From Priapulus caudatus (taxonomy: Eukaryota; Priapulida; Priapulimorpha; Priapulimorphida; Priapulidae): a stretch of DNA of 27,995 bases. The notes under the pieces are model-generated. The model was not told the origin of the DNA, did no database searches, and worked only from the letters and a program-made list of their open reading frames with translations. Shown piece by piece: positions 1-9,964 of the stretch. The DNA lies in assembly GCF_000485595.1 (NCBI RefSeq), contig NW_014577465.1, forward strand, positions 140,800-168,794, read 5' to 3'. A program made the translations under genes and the position numbers. Every line of letters starts with the position of its first letter. The stretch's first letter is position 1.

Positions 1-93
1 AGGAAGGAAGGAAGGGAAGGGAACGGAACGGAACCGACGGTAACGGAACGACGACGCGACACACACACGACACGACGACGACGCGACGACGAC

Positions 94-179
<86 letters not shown>

Positions 180-198
180 GCACGCACACACACACACG
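1..198. repeat. Purine-rich start and (CA)n microsatellite
   Basis: The window opens with GGAA-type repeats, then CGACGA-type repeats, then a long CA array from about 90 to 197 with occasional CG interruptions. On the minus strand it is the GT-rich start of intron 2 of the LRR gene, directly after the exon 2 donor. No coding sequence is seen. Confidence 0.9.
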
Positions 199-209
199 GG
201 TGCTCGCAC

Positions 210-478
210 CTGTTTCCGTAGAGCCTTAGCGTGAGCAGCTGCTGCCGCAGCGCGCCGAACGACTCCACGTCAACGTCCGTGATCGAGTTCATGCCGAGGT
301 CAAGGTCATTGAGCCCCACGAGGCTGGCGAGCGCGTCGGCAGGCACGGCCGTCAGGTAGCTGTCGCGCAGACTGACAAACTCGAGCGTGTTGAGGCCGTT
401 GAAAAGAGCCGGGTTGCTGAAGTCCAGTCGGTTACGGCCAACGTCCAGTCCACACAGGCTGTGCAGGCTAGCCAGCGC
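210..478 (-). CDS. LRR protein, exon 2 (copy A)
   Basis: This is an internal exon of the secreted leucine-rich-repeat protein. On the minus strand it follows a pyrimidine tract (complement of 481-500) and an AG acceptor at 480-479, and it ends at a GTGCGAG donor starting at 209. It reads open from ALASLHSLCGLDVGRN to LTLRLYGNR and holds about three and a half LRRs, with repeated LxxLxLxxN cores such as CGLDVGRNRL, LEFVSLRDSYL and LNDLDLGMNSI. It is 269 nt, entering in phase 0 and leaving in phase 2, which matches exon 1 (1319-1711) and exon 3 (8105-8396). LRR solenoids of this type bind protein partners outside the cell; the partner here is unknown. No exon 3 lies to its left in the window, so copy A is either the 5' part of a gene that continues outside or a misplaced clean copy of the exons at 8729-10402. 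Confidence 0.82.
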
Positions 479-724
479 CTGGAGGAGGGAGGGAGGATAG
501 TAAAGACAGATAAAATTGATAAGATTAATGACATAGATAAAGACAATAAGATAATATTGACATTTTATATATATATATTTATTTATTTATTTACGTTATG
601 ATATTGCTGGATTGTTGGCAGTGATTTATTACCGATAAGCAACCAATGGACGGCTCGATGTTTAAGCAAAGACTAGCAGTGCTGCCACCACCCATACGAC
701 GACGACGAATACGACGTCGACAAC

Positions 725-1285
725 GACAATGACAATGACGATAACTACAACGACGACGACAACGGCAACGATAACGACTACCACCATCAATACCACCATC
801 ACCACCACCAACAACAACAACATCGTCACCATTATCACCACCACCAACAACAACAACAACAACATCGTCACCACCACCACCAACAACAACAACATCGTCA
901 CCGCCACCACCATCAACAACAACAACAACATCGTCACCGCCACCACCACCAACAACAACAACAACATCGTCACCGCCACCAACAACAACAACAACAACTA
1001 CAACATCGTCACCGCCACCACCAACAACAACAACAACATCGTCACCGCCACCACCAACAACAACAGCATCGTCATCACCACCACCAACAACAACAACATC
1101 GTCATCACCACCACCACCAACAACAACATCGTCATCACCACCACCACCAACAACAACAACAACATTGTCACTTCACCACCAACAACAACATCGTCACCAC
1201 CACCACCAACAACAACATCAACACCACCATCACCACCATCATTACCACCACCACCGACAACAATAACGACACCATCGTCACCGCC
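725..1285. repeat. Imperfect (ACC)n/(AAC)n array in intron 1 (copy A)
   Basis: Intron 1 of copy A runs from 1318 down to 479. Most of it is alternating CAC and CAA triplets punctuated by ATCGTC, so a higher-order unit of about 30-45 bp recurs (CAACAACATCGTCACC and similar). It opens a long false reading frame rich in Asn, Thr and Ile. The rest of the intron (about 500-700) is AT-rich with TATATATATATTTATTTATT near 565-590 and no gene. A degraded version of the same array is at 9300-9930. Confidence 0.85.
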
Positions 1286-1318
1286 GCCACCACCTACAAT
1301 CCGCTCCCTACTGCCTAC

Positions 1319-1711
1319 CTTCGTCGGCATACTGGTCAGCTCGTTGTCGTAAAGACTGAGAAACTCCAGGCTGTCCTCGAGTCCTCGGAACGCATGCGCC
1401 GTGATGCGCCGAATCTTGTTGCCCGGCAACGACATGCGGCGGATGCTGACGCCGGCGAAGGCGTCGTGCGGCAGCGTTGCCATCTCGACGCCGGTGATCT
1501 GCAGCTCGAAGATTTCCATGTTGACGTCACGCACGGCGGCCATGACCTCCTGCAGCGTGCCGGACGAGCATATGATGTAGATGGCTTCAAATCCGCTCGC
1601 GTCCACGCAGCTGCACGGTCCGGGCTCGGCTGGCGTGTCTGGGCAGCCGGCCTGCGAGCTCCCGAAGAGCGCCAGCAGCAGCAGCAGCAGCAGACTGATG
1701 TACGGTGACAT
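1319..1711 (-). CDS. Secreted LRR protein, exon 1 with signal peptide (copy A)
   Basis: This is the first coding exon of a secreted leucine-rich-repeat protein. The chosen start is the ATG at 1711-1709 (MSPYIS...), in a GCAGCCATGT context and about 45 bases downstream of a TATA box. An in-frame ATG 15 codons upstream would place hydrophilic residues before the signal peptide. Residues 1-21 are a classic signal peptide with a run of seven leucines and a likely cut after SSQA. A cysteine-rich N-cap follows (CPDTPAEPGPCSC, then IYIICSSG), and then LRRs with MSLPGNKIRRI and LEFLSLYDNEL cores. The exon is 393 nt (131 codons), ends at MPTK, and meets a GTAGGCAG donor at 1318, phase 0. The architecture resembles arthropod proteins annotated as oplophorus-luciferin 2-monooxygenase non-catalytic subunit-like. 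That name reflects homology only, and no luciferase activity is implied. Confidence 0.85.
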
Positions 1712-1756
1712 GGCTGCGTGCGTGCCTCTGTTTAAGATACACGCAATCGTTACCAT

Positions 1757-1764
1757 TATATAAA
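1757..1764 (-). promoter_or_regulatory. TATA box of the LRR gene (copy A)
   Basis: The minus strand reads TTTATATAATGG here, about 46-53 bases upstream of the ATG at 1711. That spacing suits an animal TATA box with a start site near 1728-1732 and a short 5' leader. The same element is kept in copy B at 10448-10456. Confidence 0.55.
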
Positions 1765-1788
1765 TGTAATCGTATGTAAAAGTATATC

Positions 1789-1834
1789 GTAATGGTAAAT
1801 GTTAATACTATATAGTATTAACATTTACCATTAC
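1789..1834. repeat. 46-bp perfect palindrome upstream of the LRR promoter
   Basis: The sequence from 1789 is its own reverse complement for 46 bp with no spacer, centred between 1811 and 1812. The half-site core is GTAATGGTAAATGTTAAT. It lies 25 bp upstream of the TATA box. In copy B (about 10484-10530) the symmetry is broken by several indels. It could be a binding site for a dimeric regulator, or simply a cruciform-forming AT-rich inverted repeat. Confidence 0.85.
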
Positions 1835-1915
1835 TATTAACATTAACATTAACTTTAACATTAACATCACCATCAACACTACCATTGCTAATACCGTTAC
1901 TATTCCCGACATTTA
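1830..1915. repeat. (ATTAAC)n hexamer-like tract
   Basis: Several ATTAAC or TTTAAC units in a row follow the palindrome and grade into CACCATCAACACTACCATT. This is short, imperfect simple sequence in the upstream region of the LRR gene. Confidence 0.6.
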
Positions 1916-2044
1916 CACATCGATAAAAGTCCTCCAATATACAGACTTCCTAATATTGTTATATATAGTGCCCTCGTTTGAAATAATGATTGACTAAATG
2001 TCTGCCTCTTAATATGTGTAGCGTTTGTGGGCACATGTCTGCGT

Positions 2045-2048
<4 letters not shown>

Positions 2049-2098
<50 letters not shown>
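2049..2098. repeat. (GT)n microsatellite
   Basis: An almost pure GT array of about 25 units. It marks the right-hand limit of similarity between copy A and copy B: left of it the two copies align, and right of it they do not. Confidence 0.95.
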
Positions 2099-2099
<1 letters not shown>

Positions 2100-2100
<1 letters not shown>

Positions 2101-3640
2101 CTTCCTAGCTACAGAAGGAGTGTGGAGGAATGAATGGGTGCATGCATGTGTGCGGCGTGCGTGAGGGAGGCAAATGCAGTGAGCGAGATCGAACGTGGCC
2201 AGTCTACTGGAATATCAGCAATCGCTGATGCATCGATGCCATAGCATATTATGTGATTCAATGAGAGCTGTGTACTTGCAACCCATGTTAAGGTTACCTA
2301 TGCCAGCCAGCGCGATCCACTGGTTCTGCCAGTACTGCTAGTGTTCGTTAGCTCTATCCAATCAGCATCGCCATAGCACGATCTGCTTAGCAACGAAGTA
2401 CTGTGAGGACGATAAATTGGCGTGTAAATGTGTAAAGACTCGTGGCTTGATCAAGCAAGCGACAATGTCCACGGCGGGCGTGGTTGTCTTGGCTCCGACT
2501 AATAGGATTGTTAAATGGATACGCATGCGTTGTTAGCGTTCTTACGAAGCTATCTTGTACTACCGATACTTGTTCTCATGTTAGAGAGTGTTCGTGAGAG
2601 TGGTGAATGGTGGAGGGGACTCAATGGTGGGAGTGTGTCTCGTCGGAATATTCTCACGTTAACTTGTCTCTGCGCCCGGACACAGGGTTGGTAAGCGACA
2701 AGTTATATAAAGCTACATAAGAGCAATCATATTGATCTATATTGTGCCTTTTGCTATATTATTACACGCAAGCTAGCATTATTACCGCATTGTCAGTGTG
2801 CTCCTAACATGTCGGGGATACAATAAAGCATTACCTTTGTTGACTACATCTGACTTTATTTCTACTTGTAGTGCAAAGCTAGAGGCAGAGTATTTTTGAA
2901 CACGAATTCCAATTCTAGATGCAATTAAATTAGTGTGAATTTAATACTACATTTATATCCATAGAAGATATCTTTGAAAGCGATAGAATGTGTTCCAATC
3001 AAATGAAGCACTAAATACATTATCATAACTAGTGGAAGTACGAACCTGCAGTCATTGTACATCGATGTCACAGACACTACATTCCTATACGCACAGTGGT
3101 GATTTTATATACGCCCTATTTTCGCAAAAAAATCATGTATCAATGAAAGATCTTGCGTATTTGTATACAGTACGTGACATATTCAAACACACACCTTGCG
3201 AAGGTTTTTCTCGCTAACAGTCCATGTTAGAACTAATGTCAGATCCGATCGCAAGCACTAGTCATGAGCTTGTTGAGAAAGCAACACACACAAGTATCTA
3301 AAGTTACCATGAAGGCAGTAAATGTGGAAATACGTGGACGTTTCGTAAAATCTCAATGTGCTGATAGAAATCCCTAATATAACATAAGGAATTATCCCCG
3401 CCTGTAGCATGTAAGCATATATCAATCAGTATTGAACAATATCCCTTTTTCCACCAACAAAAAAGATTCGGTACCACAAAATTGGGCTCTGGCGTCCCCC
3501 CAAAATGTCCTTAGTACCTCGTACCTGAAAATATTCCACGAGTATAGTGCTATCGTTTGATAGCAACCAGACCATGTATGTACTGGATCTGCCAGGTTTC
3601 TAATTTTTTCGTGGTGCTGGTTCTATTATTTAGTATTAAA
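2100..3640. other. Unique sequence without a recognised gene
   Basis: About 1.5 kb of ordinary, non-repetitive sequence between the copy A promoter and the 3' end of the LRR gene. Reading frames are short and show no recognisable domain. Sequence quality looks good. Confidence 0.6.
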
Positions 3641-3641
3641 A

Positions 3642-3647
3642 TTTATT
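3642..3647 (-). terminator. Candidate poly(A) signal of the LRR gene
   Basis: TTTATT on the plus strand is AATAAA on the minus strand, about 280 bases after the stop codon at 3930-3928. It is the clearest canonical hexamer I noticed in that interval, but such hexamers are common in AT-rich DNA. Confidence 0.35.
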
Positions 3648-3927
3648 ACCGTTGTCACTGGTCGAATTTCAAACAATTTCATAGTAGCATGATCAGTTCT
3701 GAATTAATCTGTGATCAACTGCAAAGCTCTCTCGTGTTTTGATTGATTACAACAATGTATCATTTTACGTATATCGCGTCATCGTACCTTCTCCCGCGAG
3801 CCTGTTATTTTACAGCAGGTTCAATTACGCAATTAAAACGATGCTAATTATGGGTATATTGTGCGCCGCTTCTATTTAATTATTTCAATTATGTCCACGC
3901 GTCGCCGCGAGGTGGCGCTGGCGGGCT

Positions 3928-4385
3928 CTACTCTGGATCAACTCGCCTCCGTGGGTTCCTCCTGTTGTTTCTATTCCTCTTCGGCTTCCTTCTCCTGTTC
4001 TTGTTCTTCCGCGGACGTCTGGTGGGACGCTCAGTGACCGCCGGAAGTGGCGTCGTCACCGTGTCTTCCTCTACGTGTCCCACCCCCTCCTCCCCCTCTT
4101 CTCCCTCCTCCCCCTCCTCCTCCTCCTCCTCCTCCTCGTCGTCGTCTGGCGTCCCCTGGTGGATCGTCTCCGTGGGCTGCCGCTCGGTGGGAGCGATGGT
4201 AGGTGGCGCCCCCTGTGGGCACTCGGGGCGGTGCGGCAGCTTGGTGATGGGGAGGTTAGTGTAGATCTCCGGGGAGGCGCACGTCGTCTCCTCCTCCATC
4301 GCCAGGTCGACGGGGTTCGACTCCCTGCGGCTGTGAATCCAGCGTTGGAACCACTGAATGCTGCAGTCACAGTTGAACGGGTTGT
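3928..4385 (-). CDS. Secreted LRR protein, terminal exon (LRR C-cap and charged tail)
   Basis: This is the last exon of the LRR gene. A TTTCCGCAG acceptor precedes base 4385 on the minus strand, and the frame stays open to a TAG at 3930-3928. It begins with an LRR C-terminal cap: NPFNCDCSIQWFQRWI, then further cysteines in EEETTCASPEI and HRPECPQG, the usual four-cysteine pattern that seals a solenoid. A Pro/Thr-rich linker follows, then an acidic run (TPDDDEEEEEEEEGEEG and onward), and finally a strongly basic Arg/Lys/Asn tail ending RRNPRRRVDPE. The exon enters in phase 1. Joined to exon 3 (ending VSLY plus one G) it makes the junction VSLYDNPFNCDC, a textbook cap junction. No transmembrane segment or GPI signal is visible, so the product is probably secreted. 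The acidic run comes from an imperfect CTC/CCT triplet tract and may vary in length. Confidence 0.85.
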
Positions 4386-4439
4386 CTGCGGAAACCAGGA
4401 ACGTGGTGCTAGTTAGATGGGGCTTTGTATGCATTTCTA

Positions 4440-4785
4440 TATAGTGGAAACATTAGAAATAATATATATTTCCGTATTGGGTGGCAGAAAATAGCTAATT
4501 AGCATACTTAGGTTCTTTATACATTCCTTTGATGGAAGCAATAGAAATATACTTGGATACGCTAAGTATATATATTATTATTATATATATTATATATATA
4601 TTATTTAATAGATACGTTTAGGATATCCAGTATATTTTTATTGTTTCATATATTATTATACATATTAGTTATACGTATATATATATATATATATATATAT
4701 AGTATATATTGTGCGACGTATGCTGTAGAGTGATATATCCTTGCTAATGCGGTTGGTGAGTGCGGCGATGATTGATAGGTAGGTA
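4440..4785. repeat. AT-rich intron 3 segment with (TA)n tracts
   Basis: Intron 3 of the LRR gene starts (3' end) here. TATATATTATTATT-type sequence runs from about 4565 to 4615, and a TA array runs from about 4675 to 4702. No gene is seen. Confidence 0.7.
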
Positions 4786-4854
4786 GGTGAGGGTGGGGGT
4801 TGTTCCCTCTGCTTCCACGATTTTCTCTTCCTTTCGAATATATTTAGCGGAAAT

Positions 4855-5390
4855 GGTCAGGCACGCACTCACACACCCCTTATCCCACAAATCTACTATA
4901 ACTCACACACACCCTTATCCACCTTCCTATACCAGGGTCCCCACACACCCTTACTCCACACTCTATCCTCTACCACTCCCACACACCCTTCTCAACCTTA
5001 TTCTATTACCAGGGGTCCCATCCTTACTCACACCTCTATCTACTACACTCACACAACCTTCTCCACACTCTATTCTAGTACGCAGGTCACATCACCTTAC
5101 TCACACAGCTGTACCCTAATACATCCCACACACTTTATCACACACTTACACTACTACCAGGTCCACACCCCGTTACTCCACAACACTCTATCGGTACTAC
5201 CAGCACACACACCGTTATGCCAAAACTTGTATTTCTTCACTCCAGCACGATTTTCCTTTGATCCACACTTTCTTACCTTACTTACCAGGTCCGACAACCT
5301 TATTCACCACTTTTATTCCGTTTTTACTACCACTCAGCCCCACACCTTACTTCACAATCTTATCTTACTACAGTCACCTTTACGCCGGCC
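4855..5390. repeat. ~39-bp minisatellite, block 1 (noisy)
   Basis: Tandem units of about 36-40 bp with the approximate pattern CCACACACCCTTACTC, then ACACTCTACCCTACTACCAGT. Units differ from each other mainly by 1-2 base insertions and deletions. The false reading frames are rich in Thr, His, Pro, Ser and Leu. It lies inside intron 3 of the LRR gene. Confidence 0.85.
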
Positions 5391-5720
5391 CGAAAGGGCT
5401 GGAAAAAGAAACAAAGAAAAAAAAACAACAAACACAACAAAAAAACAACACGAAGAAGAAAAACACAAAAAAAAACCAAAAAACAACACAAAACACGAAA
5501 AAAACCACAAAGACAAAAAAAGACGAAAAGAAAAAAAGAAAAAAAAAACAAAAAAATACAAAAGCCGGGGAACAAACAAACAAAAAAGAAAAAAAAAAAA
5601 AAAACAAAAAAAAAAAAAACCAAAACAAAAAAAAAAAAAAACGAAAAAAAAAAAAGCAAAAACAAAAAGAAACGAACAAAACAAAAAAAACAAACATAAA
5701 AAGCAGAAAAAGAAAAACAG
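5391..5720. repeat. A-rich low-complexity block
   Basis: About 330 bases that are mostly A with scattered C and G. This opens a lysine-rich frame on the plus strand and a phenylalanine-rich frame on the minus strand, neither credible as a protein. It interrupts the minisatellite abruptly. It could be a decayed poly(A)-like tract or a low-quality sequencing stretch. Confidence 0.75.
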
Positions 5721-6184
5721 TGGACATCGACGGACACAAGAACAAAAATCAGGGTAACGTACCGACCAACAGGCGAGCGGTCCAAGCAAAGAAAAAAATC
5801 CGAGCGAGCATGCGTTCGGCACGGGGTGAGCAGACGGCCTATGGCATACTCGCACATCAAACCAGACGGCGAGTCACCCCCTTCATGCATGGTGTGCTCT
5901 GTGGGGCGGGCAGAACAACCAGCCAGCATTTTAGTAGTTGAATAAATCACATAACAGTATGATAATAAATAATAAATGATGAATAATATAGGCCACATAT
6001 CATACTAGATAATATGCTTGAGGCGAGGAAGAAATAGTAACAGTGAATAATAATTAAACAATGATTTTTTTAATAAGACGGTGCGTGATTAAATGTCTAG
6101 AATCACGCACAGGCGGCGCAAAGATTCCCCCAATCGAAAGAAGCAGTAGCAGGGAAGCGCGATACAAAAAACACCTTAATTGCC
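5721..6184. other. Unique spacer within the minisatellite, with a hairpin
   Basis: Non-repetitive sequence between the two minisatellite blocks with no recognisable gene. It contains a perfect 10-bp inverted repeat, GTGCGTGATT at 6081-6090 and AATCACGCAC at 6101-6110, with a 10-base loop. Confidence 0.6.
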
Positions 6185-7935
6185 CACAACTTATCTTTGA
6201 CTACAGGTCACCACAACTTATCCACAACTCTACTACTACGTCACAACACCCTTACTCACAACTCTACCCTACTACCAGTCCACACAACCTTAATCACCAC
6301 ACTTCTACTTACTACGCAGGTACCACCACCCCTTACTCACACACTCTACCTAAGCTACAGTCCAACAGCTCACCCTTTACTCCACACACTGCTACCCTAT
6401 TACAAGTCCACCACCACTTATCCACACACTTACCTACTACCAGATCTCCACAACCCTTACTCCAACCACTCTGACCCTACTACATCACCACTTACTCCAC
6501 CAATTACCCCTTATACACAGTCTCCACACCCTTATCCACTCTTCTTACTTAACTACAGCTCCCAAGCAGCCTTAATCAACACTCTACCCTCTACCATCAC
6601 GGAGACCTTACTCACACACTCTACCTACTACCAGTCCCAACACGATCTACGCCTAACTACAGTCCCACACACCTTACTTCACAAACTTGACCTATACCGA
6701 CTCACAACACCTTACTGCCACGACACTCTATCTTATACAGTCCCACACACCCTTTTATCCACACACTCGTTATCCTACTGCCATGGTCAACAACCTTACT
6801 CCCACACTCTTGCCTACTTACGTGCCACACACTTTACTCCGACACACTCTACTGTTTATACCAGTCACACACAACCTGTATCCACACTTAACTCTATACC
6901 AAGTCACCACACACCTTACTCCACCACTTACTCTACTACCATCCCGCTACACCGTTACTAAACACTCTACCCTACTAGCCATGCACAGACACCTTATCAA
7001 ACCTCTTATCTATAAACCAGTCCCACACAGCCTTACGCCACACACTCTACGCTACTTACAATCCCCAAACACCTTATCACTCACACGTTATCCTAGCTAC
7101 CGAGTGTTCCAGCACCCCTGTACTTCACCATCTATCTATACCAGGTCCCATCACCTATACTCACACACCTCTACCTACTACCCGTCAACCCTTACGTCCA
7201 ACCTCTATCTACTGACATCACACACACCGCTTATCACACCTTATCCTACTACCAAGGTCACCATCAGCCCTTATCACACACTTATTCTACTACAGTCACC
7301 ACACCCTCTTGACTCACACTTCTATTTATATCAGTCCACGCAACCTTAGTCACACACTTACTCTACTACCGTCACACAACCTTACTCAACACTCTACCCT
7401 TACTACGTCCCCTTTTCACCATTACTCCAACACTGGTACCTGTTACAGTCCACACACCTTACTCACACACTTTAACCTACTCAGTGATCCACACCCTTAC
7501 TCCAGCACTCACCCATATCGTACCCCACCTTGATCACCACTATTACCCTACTACCACTGCCAACCGTTATCCACACCGTATACCCTAGCTACCAGTTCTC
7601 CACACCCACCTTACTGCCACACTCTACCTATACCACTCACCACAAACACTTACTCACACACTCTTACCCTACTACCACCCACCAACTTATCCACACACTC
7701 TCCCTTGACTACCAGTCCCCACACACTGTACCCTACTGACAGTCACCACAACCCCTTACTTCCTCACACTCTACGCCTACTACAGTCACCCACAACCCTT
7801 CTCCCACATCTACCCTTTATCCAGTCACCACATCTTATCACCCTCTTACCGTACTACCAGTCCCAACACCGTTTACGTCAACACTCTACCTATACCGAGT
7901 CCCCACACCCCTCCCTCCCACGCACGTACGCATTG
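6185..7935. repeat. ~39-bp minisatellite, block 2 (noisy)
   Basis: The same family as 4855-5390, for about 1.75 kb or roughly 45 units. Landmarks repeated in almost every unit are CTTACTCACACACTCTACC and CTACTACCAGTCC. Unit length wanders between about 35 and 42 bp through small indels. Long open frames (up to about 250 codons) are by-products of the repeat and have no domain character. It fades into CA/CCA-rich sequence by about 8040. Confidence 0.88.
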
Positions 7936-8104
7936 CACCCCACACCCTTTTCCGCCTTCCCCATTTCCCACCACTTTCTCCATTTCCACACACCATTCTC
8001 ATTTCCGCACAACCCTTTCCACATGATTCCCAAACCTTTAAATCAACACACTCATACGTTCAGTTACAGCACCCTACGAAAGCAGCACGCACGCACGCAC
8101 TCAC

Positions 8105-8396
8105 CGTACAGCGACACCCGATCGAGGCTAGCCTTCATGCCCGCGGCGAGGAAGGCAGCCCTCCGGCAGGCTGGTCAGGTTGTACGAGCTAGGTTGAGAT
8201 CTTGAGCGCGCGCAGCCCGGCGAAGGCGCGCACGGGCAGCGCCGAGATAGCGTTGCCCTCCAGGCTGATGTACTCTAGCGACGCGTGCACGCCCTCAAAG
8301 ACCGCCTCGTCGATCGTCGAGATGTTGTTGTTGGAGAGATCGAGAAGCACCAGTTGCTCGAAGTCTGCGAGCAGGTTACCCGGAAGTGACGTCAGC
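8105..8396 (-). CDS. LRR protein, exon 3 (frame broken near 8190)
   Basis: An internal LRR exon. On the minus strand a TTCCCGCAG acceptor precedes base 8396, and a TACG|GTGAGTGCG donor follows base 8105. Residues read LTSLPGNLLADFEQLVLLDL, then SNNNISTIDEAVFEGV, LEYISLEGNAISALPV and FAGLRALKI: three clear LRRs. The entry base G completes the AG left by exon 2 (giving Arg), and the exit phase of 1 fits exon 4. Between about 8150 and 8200 the frame is lost (a TAG appears after LKIST), although further LRR-like text (GMKAS, LDRVSLYG) continues in another frame. The 292-nt length is off by a small indel. I read this as sequence error or mutation in an otherwise good exon. Confidence 0.72.
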
Positions 8397-8419
8397 CTGC
8401 GGGAAGTCAGAGCGAGGCG

Positions 8420-8710
8420 CGTCATCGTAAATGGAAAGAGTTGCGGGAAGGGGCCGAAGGGAGAGGGGGAGAGGGAAGAGCGAGGGAGAGGGAGAGAGAG
8501 AAAGAAAGAGAGAGACAGACAGAGGTAGAAAGAGAGAGAGGGAGAGAACGGGTACGGGGAGGGACGACAGCGGGCAACACACGCAGCAGCCGCACGACAC
8601 GCGCGCGCACACACGCCACACACACACAACACGAAAGCGAGCGCACACCGCACGGCACACGCACACAGACACACACAAGCACAACATAAGCACGCAGAAC
8701 GCACACAACA
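8420..8710. repeat. GA-rich and CA-rich arrays in intron 2
   Basis: Intron 2 of the LRR gene (minus strand) holds an imperfect GA array at about 8430-8550 and CA-rich sequence at about 8575-8712. The minus-strand pyrimidine tract feeds into the exon 3 acceptor. The frames here encode only simple Cys/Val or Arg/Glu runs. Confidence 0.8.
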
Positions 8711-8728
8711 CACGGGGCTGCTAAGCAC

Positions 8729-9019
8729 CTGTTTCCGTGAGCCTTAGGCGGTGAGCAGCATGCTGCGAGCGCGCCAGCAACAACTCAACGGTCAACCGTC
8801 GTGATCGATGTTCATTGCGAGAGGTCAGGTCCTTTGAGCCCGACGAGGGCGGCGAGCGGAGCGCTGGTCAGCAGCGCACGGCGTCAGGAATAGCTGTCTG
8901 CGGAGGACTGACTCAATCTCCGAGGCATGTTGAGGCCGTTGAAAAGAGCCGGGTTGCGTGAAGTCCAGTCGGTTCGGCCAAGTACCAGTCCAACAGGCTG
9001 TGCAGGTAGCATGCGCCGT
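8729..9019 (-). pseudogene. LRR protein exon 2, copy B (frame disrupted)
   Basis: Corresponds to exon 2 of copy A (210-478). The donor side is recognisable (AAC AG|GTGC at 8729-8726), but the acceptor AG is altered (plus strand CCGTGGAGG instead of CCTGGAGG) and several indels break the LRR frame. It sits at the right place and orientation to be the exon upstream of exon 3 at 8396. It may therefore be a real exon seen through poor sequence rather than a biological pseudogene. Confidence 0.7.
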
Positions 9020-9299
9020 GGAGGAGGGTAGGGAGGATAGTAAGACAGATAAATTGATAAGATTAATGACTATAGATGAGGACAATAAGATAATGATTGA
9101 TGATTTATATATAGTATAGTGTATTTATTTATTATTATACGTTTGATGATATTTGCTGGATTGTTTGGCAGGTGATTTATTAGTTATCCGCTCAGGGACA
9201 ATGGACGGTTCGATGCTGTTAGAAGCTCAAGGACTAGACAGTGCTGCACCATTACTCCGTACGAACGACGACGAAGCTACGAGCGTCGAACTACAATGC

Positions 9300-9930
9300 A
9301 ACTGACAGATACACTACGACGAGGACGACAACAGGCACAGATAAGACTACCACCATCATTACCACCATCACCACAACCAACAACGCAATCGTCACCATTT
9401 CACCAGACCAACAACAAAAGCAACAACATGCGTCTCCACCGGACCCACGAACAACGCACAACTCGTCACCGCTACACCATCAAAACAACACAAACAACAT
9501 CGTCACCGCCACTCACAACAAAGCAAACAGCATCGCTCACCGCCACGCACTACAACACCAACCAAGTAAAGTTCCGTACAACCAGACACCACATGACAAG
9601 ACGATGCTACGAAACTACAACATGTCACGCAACCCTAACAACAACACACAACATTCGTCACCGCACCAGAGCCAATCCAAACAACAGCATCGTCATCACC
9701 ACCAACAACAAACGAACACATGTGTTCATCACCACCCTACCCAACAACAAATCGGTCATCACCACAACAACAAGAACAACAAGCATTCGTTCACTTCACC
9801 ACCAACAAAAACCAATTCGTTACGCACCAACACCAACAAAAAGCCGATCAAACACACCATCAACATACATCAAATTAACACACCAACCGACAACACATAA
9901 GCGACAACCATCGTCACCAGATTCTCTAGC
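9300..9930. repeat. Degraded (ACC)n/(AAC)n array in intron 1 (copy B)
   Basis: Counterpart of the triplet array at 725-1285, with CATCGTCACC punctuation still recurring but many interruptions. It opens frames rich in Thr, Asn and His that are not genes. Confidence 0.8.
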
Positions 9931-9964
9931 CCCACCCGACCTTACATCCGCTCCTACTGACTAC

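Noticed and set aside
729-1352. Plus-strand frame of 207 codons rich in Asn and Thr
   Set aside because: It covers the intron 1 triplet array of the LRR gene and runs antisense into exon 1. Repeat artefact.
998-1756. LRR ORF extended through intron 1 to 998 and upstream to MVTIACILNRG
   Set aside because: A good GT donor lies after codon 131 and the downstream residues are repeat-encoded. The upstream ATG adds a segment that would spoil the signal peptide and lies almost on the TATA box.
5258-5998. Lysine-rich (plus) and phenylalanine-rich (minus) frames
   Set aside because: Produced by the A-rich block. No plausible protein.
6197-7349. Plus-strand frames of 220-254 codons in the minisatellite
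   Set aside because: They follow the 39-bp repeat, have Ser/Thr/His/Leu-rich simple text, and overlap each other in different frames.
8712-8724. CRISPR-like or satellite array from recurring CA units
   Set aside because: The repeats are simple dinucleotides without regular spacers, and the genome is eukaryotic.
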